From Unio delphinus (taxonomy: Eukaryota > Mollusca > Bivalvia > Unionida > Unionidae), in contig JAQISU010000166.1 of NCBI GenBank assembly GCA_029339505.1, positions 4,698,501-4,762,500 of the forward strand: a stretch of DNA of 64,000 bases, read 5' to 3'. The notes beneath the pieces are model-generated. The model made no database searches. It was not told the origin of the DNA and was given only the letters and a program-made list of their open reading frames with translations. The translations under genes were made by a program, and so were the position numbers. Positions 27,548-49,254 of the stretch are shown piece after piece (the stretch's first letter is position 1; each line of letters starts with the position of its first letter).

Positions 27548-27727
27548 TTAACCCTTTCAACCCGACGGTGTATATACCCAAAAGGCCGGTATACCGGCCT
27601 CGCTATCTACCGTCATAACCCGACAGGTGTTGTTATTCGCTAGATTCGCTATAGAATTGTCAAAATTTGCCGGGGAGGCTCGGGTTAGGGTGCCAAAATA
27701 TGGGGAGATTAGGGTTCAAAGGGTTAA
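27548..27727. mobile_element. piggyBac-like MITE
   Basis: A 180-base segment bounded by TTAA on both sides. The left end is TTAACCCTTTCAACCCG and the reverse complement of the right end is TTAACCCTTTGAACCC, so the inverted repeats start CCCTTT directly after the TTAA target, as in piggyBac elements. It holds the palindrome GGCCGGTATACCGGCC. No coding capacity. Confidence 0.75.
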
Positions 27728-27958
27728 AGAAATGGTTTAATGACGTTTCCTTGGCTCTATTATGCCATTCAAAGAAATGGTTTAATAAAGTTTCGCTGTC
27801 TCCATTATGCCATTTAAAGAAATGGTTTAATGAAGTTTCCTTGTCTCCAATATGGCATTCAATGCATTAATTTAATGAAGTTTTCTTGTCTTCTTTTTGA
27901 CATAAAAATAAATAGTTTAACGAAGTTTTTTTGCCTACATTATGGCATTCTGGGCTCC
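27725..27958. repeat. 45-bp tandem repeat, about 5 units
   Basis: Unit AAAGAAATGGTTTAATGAAG plus TTTCCTTGTCTCCATTATGCCATTC, decaying to the right. Its left edge is the TTAA boundary of the piggyBac-like MITE. Confidence 0.85.
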
Positions 27959-28077
27959 ACGAAACATGGCTTGCAAAAAAATCATAATATAAGCTGTTAG
28001 ATAAAATCTAAGTCTGGGATGTATAGGACATCCTGGGTGGGATAACACCTCTGGCTGGCTAAGCAGTCGTACTCCTT

Positions 28078-28098
28078 CGGGGGGGGGGGGGGGGGGGT
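28078..28098. repeat. Poly-G run
   Basis: A run of about 20 G, unusual in such AT-rich DNA; could form a G-quadruplex or be a length-unstable assembly site. Confidence 0.95.
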
Positions 28099-28099
28099 A

Positions 28100-28850
28100 G
28101 CTTGCCCATCTTTGGTCTCCACTTGCCACTCAGCACTCACCTATTGCTCCAAGAAGCTGTGGCATGCGCAGCGGCCACATCCCGAAAAACTGCATCAACT
28201 GGCTGTCAAAACCAGGTCTGGTCATCCAACGCACTTTCTTCCTCAAAGTCTTATCATTGTCATCCACCCATCCCATTTCATCACCCACTAAAGTCTTGTG
28301 GCGGCATGCAAGTGAAAATTGGCAGGTGTGGGTACATTTGCTGCCGTAGCTGTACGCATGTGGTAAACTTGCGTCTGTAACAATCAACGAGAATACACTG
28401 GTATTATAACAACCAGTCCTTAGTCACTGACAGCGCTTCTGGAGCCGGAGGATAATTGTTGTGGGTGATGGTCAGCTCCCCGATCCTAAACGTCATGTAT
28501 TCTTCCGTTTTATTGAGGATGATGCTTATTGACACATTTGATACCGTTGAAAAACCTTGGGTTATTAAGTGACCATTATACTCACGCAGGTTATGAAGCA
28601 CCTAAGATTTTTGTTTTTCTGCTGTAAATTTACAACGGTATAATACATACGCAATGTGCGCTTCCTCTGTATGCACAAGTGATGTGACAGTGATCGTGTA
28701 TTGTAACATCAGTAACAAAGGAACCATGCCATATCTAGCAATGAGTGACCGCGTAAAATGGGTCATTATCACGTCCGCGTTCGAGTAGAGCTGTTGTCGG
28801 TTCCATTTCGCTGTAACCTGGGAAGATTTAAGAAACACCTGAACATCTGC
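28100..28850 (-). other. Possible exons of an unknown gene
   Basis: Three minus-strand frames of 65-85 codons lie in a row. That at 28602-28838 has a signal-peptide-like segment (MVPLLLMLQYTITVTSL). That at 28404-28601 is preceded by an acceptor-like CTTAG. Its VSISIILN strand faintly recalls extracellular receptor domains, but no splice joins them in phase. Base composition is less AT-rich than around it. Confidence 0.2.
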
Positions 28851-28989
28851 ATGGAAATTTCGTCCTTCGTGCTGTGCCTGTACACTATTCGTGAATGCTA
28901 CTTAATGATTTAAAAAAAAATCAACCCCAATCCCCTTCCTTCGTATATGTCCAATCAACTGATGGCCGTTGTTCCTGGCAATTTCATTA

Positions 28990-29205
28990 ATACTGTACAA
29001 ATTTTTTGAGTAAGGTCTTAGTACTCTTAAAACTCACTCTTTTTGACTGCAAGAACAAACTGTAAAGACATAATAATGTTTCCAACCTCAAATATTTTCA
29101 GCATTGTTCATGTTTTCTAATTTCATGGTGTTTTGATTTTTGTATTCATATCATTATATATGTTGTAAAGCGCTTAGAGCTTCTAATGATTAGGCGCTAT
29201 CCAAA

Positions 29206-29265
<60 letters not shown>

Positions 29266-29266
29266 T
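28990..29266 (+). mobile_element. LINE (CR1/L2-type) 3' end
   Basis: The plus strand reads LKTHSF-stop at about 29028-29048, like the C-terminus of CR1/L2-type reverse-transcriptase ORFs. About 110 bases of 3' UTR follow, then AAAGCGCTTAGAGC ... TTAGGCGCTAT, a 3' terminal motif common in marine-invertebrate LINEs and SINEs, ending in (TTA)n at 29208-29266. This fits a 5'-truncated LINE. Confidence 0.55.
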
Positions 29267-29438
29267 TATGACGCCGAATGACTTTGACGCCGAATGACTT
29301 TGACGCTCATGACGCTCTGAAGAAAGCACTACAACGGTACTATGATATGTCGGCTGAAAGTTTCTGAGAAGCGAAAGTCAAGTGTCGAATCCGACCTCGC
29401 TCATAGACAATTTGCCACCTGGGGAGTTGCATTTGCAG

Positions 29439-29442
<4 letters not shown>

Positions 29443-29482
<40 letters not shown>
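29443..29482. repeat. (TG)n microsatellite at the SINE A copy 4 tail
   Basis: About 20 TG units abutting the 3' tail of the SINE. Confidence 0.96.
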
Positions 29483-29792
29483 TTTAGATTTTTACCGTAG
29501 CTTTAATTAGTTTCCAGTCATATCGCTAAGATGTCTGCAGTGTGGCAGTTTATAGTATGTCTAGCCGCTAACTGGGGCATCATACCACACACATGTAGCA
29601 TAATGTCCATCCCAGTTACATTATCCTGACACCAGACCGACCAGTCCTAACACTAACCTCTTAATGCTGAACGCCAACCGAGGCAGCTGTTAGTACCACC
29701 TATGTGTCTTTGATGTGACTAGGCCGGGGATCGAACGCACGACCTACCGTATCCGAGGCTGACGCTTTAACCACTAGGCCACATGATCGGTG
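29483..29792 (-). mobile_element. SINE family A, copy 4
   Basis: Minus-strand, more diverged copy. The tail abuts a (TG)n tract at 29443-29482. The B box is recognisable (GGGGATCGAACGC on plus). No clear target-site duplication. Confidence 0.85.
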
Positions 29793-29863
29793 CTTAGCAG
29801 TTTTATGTTACATGAATCACTTTCATTAATGAGCTCTCCCAAAATGAAAGACTTTATGTATGT

Positions 29864-30589
29864 GTGCCTGTCTGTGGCTGTTTTTATATAATATGTTGTC
29901 AACGTTGGAGGGACCTTAACTTCCTTCATGAACGCAGTTCTTTTCTTATATCTCAGTTATCGTTGCTGTTTGATTTTAATATAACTCCGTTAGGCACAGC
30001 TGAAGACAACAAAGGTTTCCTCCCTTCAAAGGTAGTTCCTTGTGAAAAAGCAGCGATTATAGATTTTTTCCTATGGAATTGAAAAGGTGGCTGTTTGGGA
30101 TGAACGGGTACATTGTGATGCTATCTAAAACTCCCGAATTTCGGGGTTCAGTGCTGATCGATATTTGAGGATCGTCTGAGTATTTTCGGGGTTCAGTGCT
30201 GATCGATATTTGAGGACTTGAATGTACTGAAGGCTTTCTTCGGAAGGCGGATGGGATAATCCGCAGCTAAGATAAACTCGAAATGTTCGATGTTTTAATT
30301 TGATGGAAGTTATTATTAGAACATGTTTTTACTTTATGGGTTAAGATAGCTAACGTTTTTTTTTTTTTTTGGGGGGGGGGAGGGGTGGCTCATGAAATAC
30401 TGGTAATAAATGTTTCTGTCACTTTCTGACCGCAGACTATTTCTTCTTTTATCTTCTAATTTCTTTTACTCTAACATTAATTTGGTCTTTAATTGCGATA
30501 AATATATACAATCAGGTTTGTGTATCTCTTGTATGTATGTATGTATGTATGTATGTATGTATGTATGTATGTATGTATGTATGTATGTA

Positions 30590-30629
<40 letters not shown>

Positions 30630-32614
30630 CGTGCGTGCGTTTTAAACATCTGATTAATGCGAATGGAATAGGTCATGTTTTGTTTCACGTCCTTTTCGCC
30701 TTCTACATCTGTTACTTAAACTTTTAAAAAAATTGTCGTAGATTTACGTTTTTCCCTAATGGTCTAATTTCGTTTTACAAAAGCAAATTTAATTCAGATA
30801 AAAGACGTGTCTGCACATGTTTGTGGATAGTGACTGCACGATTATCAGGATTGAAAGTGGGCATCGGGACAAACTGCGCTCATTTGTAAAAGAAACACAT
30901 TTAAGGATGTAGAATTTATATTTGATGGCTATAATATAGTTAACTAAAATGTGTGGTGTTCATCAATGATTGTTATATTTAACACACAACATTTCTCTAC
31001 CAGAAGAAATTAGGATCGATGCACAACGAGCAAAGACATTATGCTGTTCATAAAACAAACCGATATTAAAAGCAAAAAGTCATTTTCAACTTTTAAATAA
31101 GTTTTATTTTTTTCAATCATTGTTTGAACTCTTTTCTCACGATGGTCTTCTAAATACTTTATATTAGCAACATTAAATTCAATTAAAATAAATACTAGTT
31201 GCATACTGTGCTAAAACAACCCCAAAAAAACCTGTTTAAAAAATTAATTTATTATTATTGCACCCACGCACACACATTCGCACAACGACGTCATATTTTG
31301 GCTGCAAAGGTTCTGAAGATAAAAAGTACATGCCGAAATACGCATGTATGTACATCCAAATCATGACCGAAAATAAATTTAAACAAAGACCGATTACAAA
31401 CGAGTCTAACCATTTCAGATCTTGATGTAGCAGCTTGTTCAATAAAAGCAATGTTTTATGTGTCATTAAAAGACATTATCATCAAAGATAACATTATACA
31501 AACTAGCAAAAATATAAAGATAAATAAACATAAATTATAAGCAAACAAACCAAACTCGAAAATCAAGTATACAAAAAAGCACTTTTAGGCGTCACAGAAT
31601 ACACGTTCTTCTTTTCACACCATTTCTAACACGTTATATGATGAAAGGTCTCACATTAAATTACAGAAAAAGAAGCTAAAAGAGAAACCATGCACTTCAA
31701 TGATATGTATATACAAACAATATTAAATTCCCTTGTGTCCTTCAGTGAAGATTTCAATCCCAGCCCAATCATGAAAATACAGGTTAAATGAAAGCAAACC
31801 TGAATAGCGTTTAAGCTATAAGGAGTCTTCCTTTTATGGTGTATGCACTGGACGATTCGGTGTAGGACGTAAATCTACCAAGTCAGTAAATTTCTCCTTT
31901 TTTTGCATGGAATGAAAGGAAACAATGGACAAAGCGACTGATGACGTAAGCATAAACGAAATGACTCTAATCACTTGTGAAATATTGGGTCAGTTTCGGA
32001 ATAGTATAGTAAATAAAAAATCATGGTCCCCGGCAGTGTTCCAGAGTAATGGTATAAAAAAAAATGAAGAGACAGACCGGCCTCCGTCTGGTCCACAAAT
32101 TATTATAACTTAAGGGGTTTGATAACAAATACTCTTTATTTACGAGGACAAGGCATCGAAATAAAACAATGACAAAAATCGAGTGTAATCTTGATTTGCG
32201 GCATTTGGTGTTCTGCGTTATAAAGCTTATACATTGAAACTGAGGTATTGCTTACTACTGGCCTCATTATTCTTATTTTCAGGACTGATATCTATGTATG
32301 TTCTTGACAATCACCATTAGTTTTCTATTACTACGTAAGTTACGGGGGCAACTTAAAAAATAAATAAATAAATGGATAAATAAATATCTTGAATCAGAAA
32401 AGTCCAAATGTGTGAGCATTAATTGTTCTGTCTGCAACAACGTCTACCTTAATATTTTTCCCTTTTTGGGAAGTCGTTTAAGAGATTATATATTTTTGTT
32501 ATCAGCCACTGACTGCCTCAAGACTGCTTCGAAAATTATTACAGGTAGTCCTTTTATACTCTTGTAACATGTCACTTTTTCTCGCATACATTATGCAAAT
32601 TAGTAAAACTAAAA
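29864..32614. other. No gene seen
   Basis: Contains a 33-bp direct duplication (TTCGGGGTTCAGTGCTGATC, near 30141 and 30184) and the microsatellite at 30531. Otherwise AT-rich. Confidence 0.55.
30531..30640. repeat. Compound (TATG)n(TG)n(CGTG)n microsatellite
   Basis: About 16 tetranucleotide units, then TG and a few GTGC units. Confidence 0.97.
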
Positions 32615-32620
32615 TTTATT
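32615..32620 (-). promoter_or_regulatory. Candidate polyadenylation signal of the tubulin gene
   Basis: AATAAA on the minus strand about 166 bases past the tubulin stop codon. The position fits a short 3' UTR; only transcript data would confirm it. Confidence 0.45.
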
Positions 32621-32785
32621 TCATAGCAATCTTTCCGAAATAAATACCATATGCACTAAAAAAAAACTTAAGTATTTGACCGATATAATATATTCGTCAA
32701 AAGTTATCTTTGAAATAGAAGTATGTAGAAACTAGTAAGCTTTGTGTTGGAAAATTCATGTCTTCACAGAATGAATCCCGTTTCT

Positions 32786-42418
<9,633 letters not shown>

Positions 42419-43399
42419 CTGAAAATAATATGGCGGTGTTTATTTTTTTGTTTTGCATAGTTTAGTTTCAATTACTTCTTAATTTAGGCATTGAAATACC
42501 TATCAATTACGGATCATTCATAAAAAGATCACACCTAAGACACACACCGGTAGATTTTGAAATGAAATATAGCTGGAACTGATAAATTCCGTCAAAAATA
42601 AACGTTCGTCAAACATTAGATAATAATATGACAATTAAATTTGCCTCGGACATCTTTTCATGTTTCTGCCGCGCCACCAGGTGTTACCAGTCTTGGAAAC
42701 TTTTACACCAAAAGTATTAGCCCATTAGTCAAAATTATCAAGCTCGTAATTTGTTATTGCTCCTGTTTAAATGTGCTATTCGTTTCCTAGGCAACCGTTT
42801 GATTTCCAGATTTCTAAATCGATTATTCTGGAGTCTTAGGTAAATACACATTGGGGATCATTCACCGTTCACAGCTACAACGCAGTTGCCACTTCAATCA
42901 GTCAGTAATACCTGTAAGAAATATCATGGCGTCTTACCAGTTCTCGTCAGCAAATTCGTTCTCGTCATAGTAATAAAAAACACGGGTTTTTGACATTTTA
43001 AATTGCTTCTGTGATCTTTTAGCATGTAGCCGCTTTTACAATACATTTGATGAGTATCTATCCACATGTGTTTGTAACATATTTATTCAAACAACGGATC
43101 TTAGTCACGATGAAGTGATCTTAAATGTATTACTTTGAAAAGGGGAATCACGCGTCGAGATAACGTTCACAACAGAAGACCAACAAAGGGAATTAATCAC
43201 GGGCCATTGTTTTATAACACATAACACGTAATTGACAATTAGATAAATATGCAAATGTGAAATTTAAAGATTTAGCCGAACGACAATGTCTACATAAATT
43301 AAGATTATTTTGTGTATATCCTGCCTGAGAAAAAAATGGACAGACATTGATGGTCCATTTTTGTTTAGGACCAGCTCGGTATCATAAGAAGACTACTGG
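42419..43399 (-). other. Start of tubulin intron 1; exon 1 not found
   Basis: Immediately 5' of exon 2. No ATG followed by GT is seen in this stretch on the minus strand, so the first exon and promoter lie farther upstream (beyond 43.4 kb). Confidence 0.5.
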
Positions 43400-43830
43400 T
43401 GAAAACCTCATGCTGATAAATCCATCCATTTGGAGAGGAGTAGAGAGATAACACTATTTTCAAGACATGACTTTCCAGTCAGGAGGAATAGCGCTGACAA
43501 GACTTACAAGATGACGGCTGTGGCAGCCATATTCAATGTTAGATCGGCAGCAATTCTACCAGAGCCAGCCATACGTCATAAGATCATCCTTTCAAGAGGA
43601 GCAGCGATAACAAATTTTTTAAAAGATGACAGCTGTAGCAGCCTTATTGGATGTCCGACAATCACCACTTTCGTTTAGGGTCGTCAACTAGACAGTGGGG
43701 TTATTGTTCATAAAACGTTTCAAGGCAATCCTTCAAGCAGTTTACGAGTAGTCGTGATAACAAAACATGTGCTAACAGACGGAAGGAAAACGGACAACCA
43801 ATGATGCAGTCAACTCTTCTAGTAAATGAC
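43400..43830. repeat. Dispersed family-C repeat, copy 1
   Basis: Sub-repeats with GGCTGTGGCAGCCATATT, CCTCATGCTGATAAATCCATCC and CAATCCTTCAAGCAGTTTACG, then GTGATAACAAAACATGTGCT. Matches copies at 49255 and 56860. Confidence 0.7.
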
Positions 43831-43898
43831 CAATAAAACTGAAGAAAATATTTTGAAGCTCTGTTATTATGGATGGCGAAAACTGATTCAGAATTTTA

Positions 43899-44203
43899 CC
43901 GCTCCGGTGGCCTAGTGGTTAGAATGTCAGCCGCGAAAGCGGGAGGTCGTGTGTTCGATCCCCAGTCGAGTCATACCAATGACTTACAAAAATGGTACGA
44001 ACAGCTACCTTGCTTGGCACTCAGCATTAAGAGGTTAGTGTTAGGGCTGGTCGGCCTGGTGTCAGGATAATGTGACTGGGTAGGACATCATGCTACATGT
44101 CTGCGGCATGATGCCCCTGTGCTAGACATCACTATAAACTGCCTCACTGCAGACATCATTGCGATATAACTAATTTTTTTTAAAGCTACGTTAAAATTCA
44201 TAA
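43899..44203 (+). mobile_element. SINE family A, copy 6
   Basis: Plus-strand copy starting CCGCTCCGGTGGCCTAGTGG and ending in the family tail, directly followed by a (CA)n tract (about 44211-44262). A mixed tail and microsatellite could have formed together. Confidence 0.9.
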
Positions 44204-44204
44204 T

Positions 44205-44210
<6 letters not shown>

Positions 44211-44253
<43 letters not shown>

Positions 44254-44262
44254 ACACCTAGT
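44211..44262. repeat. (CA)n microsatellite at the SINE A copy 6 tail
   Basis: About 24 CA units directly after the SINE tail. Confidence 0.96.
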
Positions 44263-44592
44263 ACATTTCTTCTCGTATTATATGCTGTTGTTTAATCTTC
44301 TATACATTATTAATTATATGATGTAAATTTCAAAATAATTTATTTAAATTGTTTTAATTGTATATTTTACATTCAATAATGTTTTATTCCTTCATTATAT
44401 CATAAATATAAACTTTATATAATGTGCAAACCTCGTTATGTGATGTGGATGTTTTGCGATATACTGAATATTTTTCATTAAGATGTACAAACCCATTAAA
44501 TGACGATCAGGCAAAAACGAGGAAAATGCGTTGTAATGACCCATAAATACTTTCCCAGTAGTACTCGGTGGGATAAGTTAAACTATGCTCGT

Positions 44593-44719
44593 ATCTTTCT
44601 ATTTTGGCCTTGATATATGTACATTTCTTAGCTGTACCGTGCTTTTGTGCCCTTGATACAGGTACATTTCTTATCTGTACCTTGCTATCTTGCCCTCAAT
44701 AAAGGTAAATTTCTTACCA
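44593..44719. repeat. 43-bp tandem repeat, left part
   Basis: About three units of TTTCTTATCTGTACCTTGCT plus ATTTTGCCCTCGATACAGGTACA. Further units of the same repeat lie at about 45690-45815, separated by about 1 kb of unrelated sequence. Confidence 0.8.
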
Positions 44720-45622
44720 GTTGTTGAGGTTCCTCGTGGACTATGTTGGGGTGGGGTGCTCCCAGTCTTATTTTTATTTATTACAGAAGATCCACCCTGG
44801 CTCATTTTAATTAGAAATTGAAATAGTGATAAAGAGATGCAATGCTCCGAGCCCCCAGTCAGCGATGCCGATAGATTAATTATTAAATACACAAAAGGTG
44901 AAATTCAAATAAACAACAAATTAATAACATTCAATAACAGATAGTCATTTCTCAAATGAAATTCAGTATTTAAAACCCTATTACTCGTCTTTCACTGGAC
45001 CAAGTTGCGGCCTATTTCATCATTTGATTTAGTGTGACAACTTGTTCTTCTGTCATGTGTTCCTACTCATCTGTAATATGCTTTATATGGACTGGAACGC
45101 CAGTTCCCCTCTTGACCTTCTGATTCAGTTTTCTCCTTTTCTTTGTCTCCCAAAGACTCGGGACCAACTGTACTAGGGTATCACCCTCTGTCTCCTACAG
45201 CTCATAAAAGCTTCCTGCAATTCCCAGACTAACAAATTTTTCGTCAATTTCGAATGACGTCGGAGTAGCTTATCTTCCCTTATAATTCCCGCAAGATGGA
45301 TTAGCAACTACTGTCGTTTAGCTCTCAAGATACTAGATTTAAGCTTGCGATTCCAATGGTGACCACGCCTTGCTCAACTCTGAGTGGATGTCGACTCACC
45401 CATGATCTACATAATTATCAGACATAGCCCCCTCGCAGGTATTCTGTCAAGTGTATATTTACTACCCCAACTTGATATTCCTTTGATCCCAACACATGAT
45501 ATTTATGTCTCTTACCTGTGAATCGCGCTCTGCCAAAATAAGGCGCCAGTCACGAGTTCCTATGGTCATGTTACACAACTGGCTTTTACACCTTATTGTT
45601 CGCGAATCTGACATTCGTAACA
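44720..45622. mobile_element. Insert of unknown type inside the 43-bp repeat, possibly LTR-related
   Basis: Sequence separating the two halves of the 43-bp repeat. Its right part ends CATTCGTAACA, like the CTCGTAACA terminus of the gypsy LTR family, and it holds CTCATAAAAG, a possible TATA box. A short minus-strand frame begins MSQGGSSVINKNK near 44797 and reaches a GTAAGA at 44716. It is out of phase with the tubulin acceptor, so it is not a tubulin N-terminus. Element type and direction are unresolved. Confidence 0.3.
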
Positions 45623-45689
45623 ATTATTAGACGGAATTATTAGCCTCGGGGTCTAGCATAAACATGTTGTAATCTGGTTATTGTTTCTT

Positions 45690-45815
45690 ACAACGTGACA
45701 CCTGTAACTTGCTATTTTATCCGCGACACAGGTAGAAATTTACCTGTACCTTGCTATTTTGCCCTCGATACAGGTAGTTTTGTTTCTAAGTTTATATTTT
45801 GCTTTCGATACAGTA
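45690..45815. repeat. 43-bp tandem repeat, right part
   Basis: About three further units of the repeat at 44593-44719, with the same ACCTTGCTATTTTGCCCTCG core. Confidence 0.75.
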
Positions 45816-46709
45816 ACATTTCTTATCGCCGAGGCTCAACATAATTTGCTAGCCATTTACTGAAAATTTGGAATTATCGAGCTAACACTAAATGCGTTAA
45901 CACTTCTAGCAAATTTGGCAGATCTTGGAAATCTGTCATTTGATGTTTTCTGTAGGGCATTTCTGCGTTGATTTTAACAATAAAAATTGCTTAATCAGTA
46001 GACAATACTTTCATATTAGTTCATTGCGCATAAAGTTGAAGAAAAAAAAATACTGCTTGTTACCTTTAATTTCTGGATTACCATCAATTTGTTTACTGAA
46101 ACTTTGTCATTTAAACCTTAGAAACCTAATGAAAACGACTGGATTCAGATAAATTGTACCCTAAAGCACTTGCAAACAATGTATCTAATAATATATTTTC
46201 TTTTGTAAAATTGACGCATAAATACATTATAGACAGACAGAACTGTTATATCTTAAACTTAACAGTGACCCCACCCCACCCCCATCACTAAACAAATAGA
46301 AAAGGAATTGTAGATATAATGCCTCCCAAAAGTCATTGATTGCCATTACGTACAATTTGAGAGAGTCGTGAAGTTAAACTTTAAACAATCAAATCTTTAC
46401 GCTTGCAACTTGCGTTTTGAATATAACACCAACAGTATAGGAAGCGGAACGACAATGATGAAAACCAGCCACAGACTATTCCATCAACTGAGATGCATTC
46501 CTCGCAAAGGTCAAAATGCAAAAATTCTTCCTTATAAATCATGTGATAATCGTTGACAGTGACGTGTGCAAAAAGTTGGTTTATACATCATAAAATGAAA
46601 ACATACACTTCGTATAATAACCGTCCACATGACATTGAGGCTCTAGCAACATAGATAGTTGTTATTGTATTATATCATACGTGAAGTATATGAAAAGTTC
46701 TGAATTTTT

Positions 46710-46712
<3 letters not shown>

Positions 46713-46770
<58 letters not shown>
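46713..46770. repeat. (CT)n microsatellite
   Basis: About 29 CT units after a T run. Confidence 0.97.
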
Positions 46771-46773
<3 letters not shown>

Positions 46774-47294
46774 AATATATGTTCAATTTCTTCTACACTA
46801 ATGGCAAAACTAATATTTTAGTTTAATATTCGTTGAAAGCTCATCTAAATCCATTGTCGTAAGTAACAAGAAACAATCCGCTACGCTCCTTTACCACCCG
46901 TGGCTGCCTGTGAATATATATCCCATTTTTTAACGAGTTCTCATAAACAAAATTACAGCAACAAAACAAATAACCAGTTTCCAAAGTATAAATGAAAGTG
47001 TCCGTTTTATCGATCGTGTTTGGGAGGAGATTATTTGATGAGCTTAATCAAAGAGCATGAAATGTCAAATTAGATCACAATGACGAGAACATTTTAATCG
47101 TGCTTGCAGTGACTGGTTAAGCGAGTTTATGCATATTTATGTGAGAACGGTAAATCTCAGTACAGGCAGTCACGTGTAATAAAATTGAGTAGAGGATTCT
47201 CTCCTTGCCACGATGATCTAATTCTTAATTAGCAATTAATTGTTTTTAAATCATTTCTCTAACAGTAAGCGAACTTTGTTGGAAACTATAATGG

Positions 47295-47363
47295 TATGTA
47301 TGTATGTATGTATGTATGTATGTATGTATGTATGTATGTATGTATGTATGTATGTATGTTTTT

Positions 47364-47396
<33 letters not shown>
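47295..47396. repeat. Compound (TATG)n T-run (GT)n microsatellite
   Basis: Same composition as the tract at 30531, interrupted by nine T. Confidence 0.97.
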
Positions 47397-47574
47397 ATTT
47401 GGGGATATATGTAAATTCCACATCTGAGCACAACACGATCGTTTAAATCAAATGCAACTTCAGCCAGCAAAACCATTACTTCAATAGCTTGCCAAATGTT
47501 GACAAGACTTTCAAGTGATAGCCGATTAAAAAAAGCTGATGCAGCAGTCTTTATCATGCATCTACTCATATACT

Positions 47575-47755
47575 TAACAAACCAGGCACTTTTCCATACA
47601 TCCCTTCATATACATAACCAATCAGGCACTTTACCATATATCAGTTAATATAAATAACCGATCAGGCACTTTACCATATATACAGTCATATACATAACCG
47701 ATCAGGCACTTTACCATATATCTATTCATATGCATAACCAATCAGGCAAACATGT
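47575..47755. repeat. 40-bp tandem repeat, about 4.5 units
   Basis: Unit CATATACATAACCGATCAGG plus CACTTTACCATATATCTATT; the first and last units are diverged. Confidence 0.88.
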
Positions 47756-48017
47756 TGCTACCCAGTTCTAGACACCGAAACTTAATGACGGATACGTTAT
47801 ACTTCGTTTCTTGATCATAAAAGATGATAATTTCTGGAGTCGTCAAAATTTTAATTTTGAAACTCTATGTAGTGTTATAGAAACACTATAACCTAAAACC
47901 TATTTCTTAATATTCTGACGTTTTTACATTTTTGTATTAAAAAAAACAGAAAAAGTTATATATTAAGAAAACACACAGGTAAGGTATTCACAGAACGTTT
48001 ATAATGAAGCAAAAAGG

Positions 48018-48185
48018 TGTGATTTGTGTTTTAGATTTTTAACGGAGCTTTAACAATTCTTCAGCTACATCGCTACGATGTCTGCAGTGTGGCAGTTTAA
48101 AGTGATGTCTAGCACTTTGGTAGGACTCGACCGGGGTCTGGACCCTCGACCTCTCGCCTAACAATTAGGCCAATAGGAATGGTCG
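48018..48185 (-). mobile_element. SINE family A, copy 7, internally deleted
   Basis: Only about 168 bases: the tail half joins directly to a shortened tRNA-like head, and the central body from the GACATCATGC region to the ACTTACAAAAATGG region is gone. Both outer ends remain. It is flanked by a 13-base duplication with one mismatch (TGAAGCAAAAAGG at 48005-48017, TGAAGCAAGAAGG at 48186-48198). Confidence 0.85.
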
Positions 48186-49254
48186 TGAAGCAAGAAGGAC
48201 TATAACGTAATCAAAATGCAAAGTATAAACCTCATGCTAGCTTAAACTGTTGTAATGTGTCATATGCTATTTAACTATTTCTGGATACAATTAACTGAGA
48301 AAATGATCAATGAAAATTTGAATATAAATAGTTCAAATCAATAGAACTCACATTTAATTACTTTGAATATATCAGTTTGGTCACCAATGTATGAACTATA
48401 GCTGAATATAGATTTTATCAAACTTCTTGATTCGTCCATTTACCATTTTTATGTTTTTCGTATCATTTGCTTTCCAATGTGGAATTGTCAACATATAGAA
48501 AGCAATATTTGTTCAGACGATGCCAAAGGTAGTAGCCACATATCAAACATTGTGATATTACACAGCTAGTGTGCATTAGGTCTTTACCATTTCTCTTTTC
48601 GTCAAGTATTTTGAACTCAAGACTATTTCGTTTCTGACGCATCAAATGATTGTATCATTACCCCATCACGTTTATAAACACAATAAACAAACACAAACAA
48701 TTTAAGTATAAATTGTTTAAGCATATGTATTTTTATCCAAACAGCACGATAGGTTAATGTTTAACTCGTGCTTCAATTTTCTTCATTAAATATCCCGTAT
48801 GCATTTACTACATGTTACTTGCAACCGTCTAGCGAGGTACGTAAATAAAATAAAAAAATCGTCTGCAGCACACTTTTTTTTGCCAAACAGTAAACTTGCA
48901 TAAACTGCACATCTATGATCGTCTGGAGTTGTCAGACGTGTGCGCTGAACATCTGGCAATACGCGCGTTGCCGTGAAACAGTACACTGCAAACAGCTGGC
49001 TTTTAATTCTCCATTGAAAACTCTATAGTGTAATGCACCCATCTTATGTTTCAAACAATTAGCCAGCAGCGGTGGAGTGTCATTATCAAGAAACTGGTAA
49101 AATAAGCTAAAATGCGACGCCAAGCCACTAAGCGTATGTTAAGTAAGGTGACCTTGAAACGATAAGAGTTTGTCTTGTTGAGTATATGATTTAACGTATA
49201 GCTTAAATATCACTAGAATATATTTAAAATAAAAGTTTACTTTTTTTTTTTTCA

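Larger units (their letters stand above)
45816..48004. other. No gene seen
   Basis: AT-rich with two microsatellites and the 40-bp repeat. An ATG|GTAATC on the minus strand at 46082-46084 is one of several possible but unproven tubulin first exons. Confidence 0.45.

Noticed and set aside
28404..28601. Ligand-gated ion channel exon
   Set aside because: Only a faint resemblance; the expected Cys-loop and tryptophan landmarks are missing and the neighbouring frames cannot be spliced in phase.
44716..44797. N-terminal extension exon of alpha-tubulin (MSQGG...)
   Set aside because: Its GTAAGA donor is in phase 1 while the tubulin exon 2 acceptor needs phase 0; joining would leave the tubulin frame.
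46082..46084. Tubulin exon 1 (ATG followed by GTAATC)
   Set aside because: Plausible in phase, but several equally good ATG|GT sites exist farther upstream, so the choice cannot be made without transcripts.
47246..47569. 107-codon minus frame with SLESLVNIWQAIEV
   Set aside because: Half is microsatellite translation; the remaining 50 residues match nothing I recognise.
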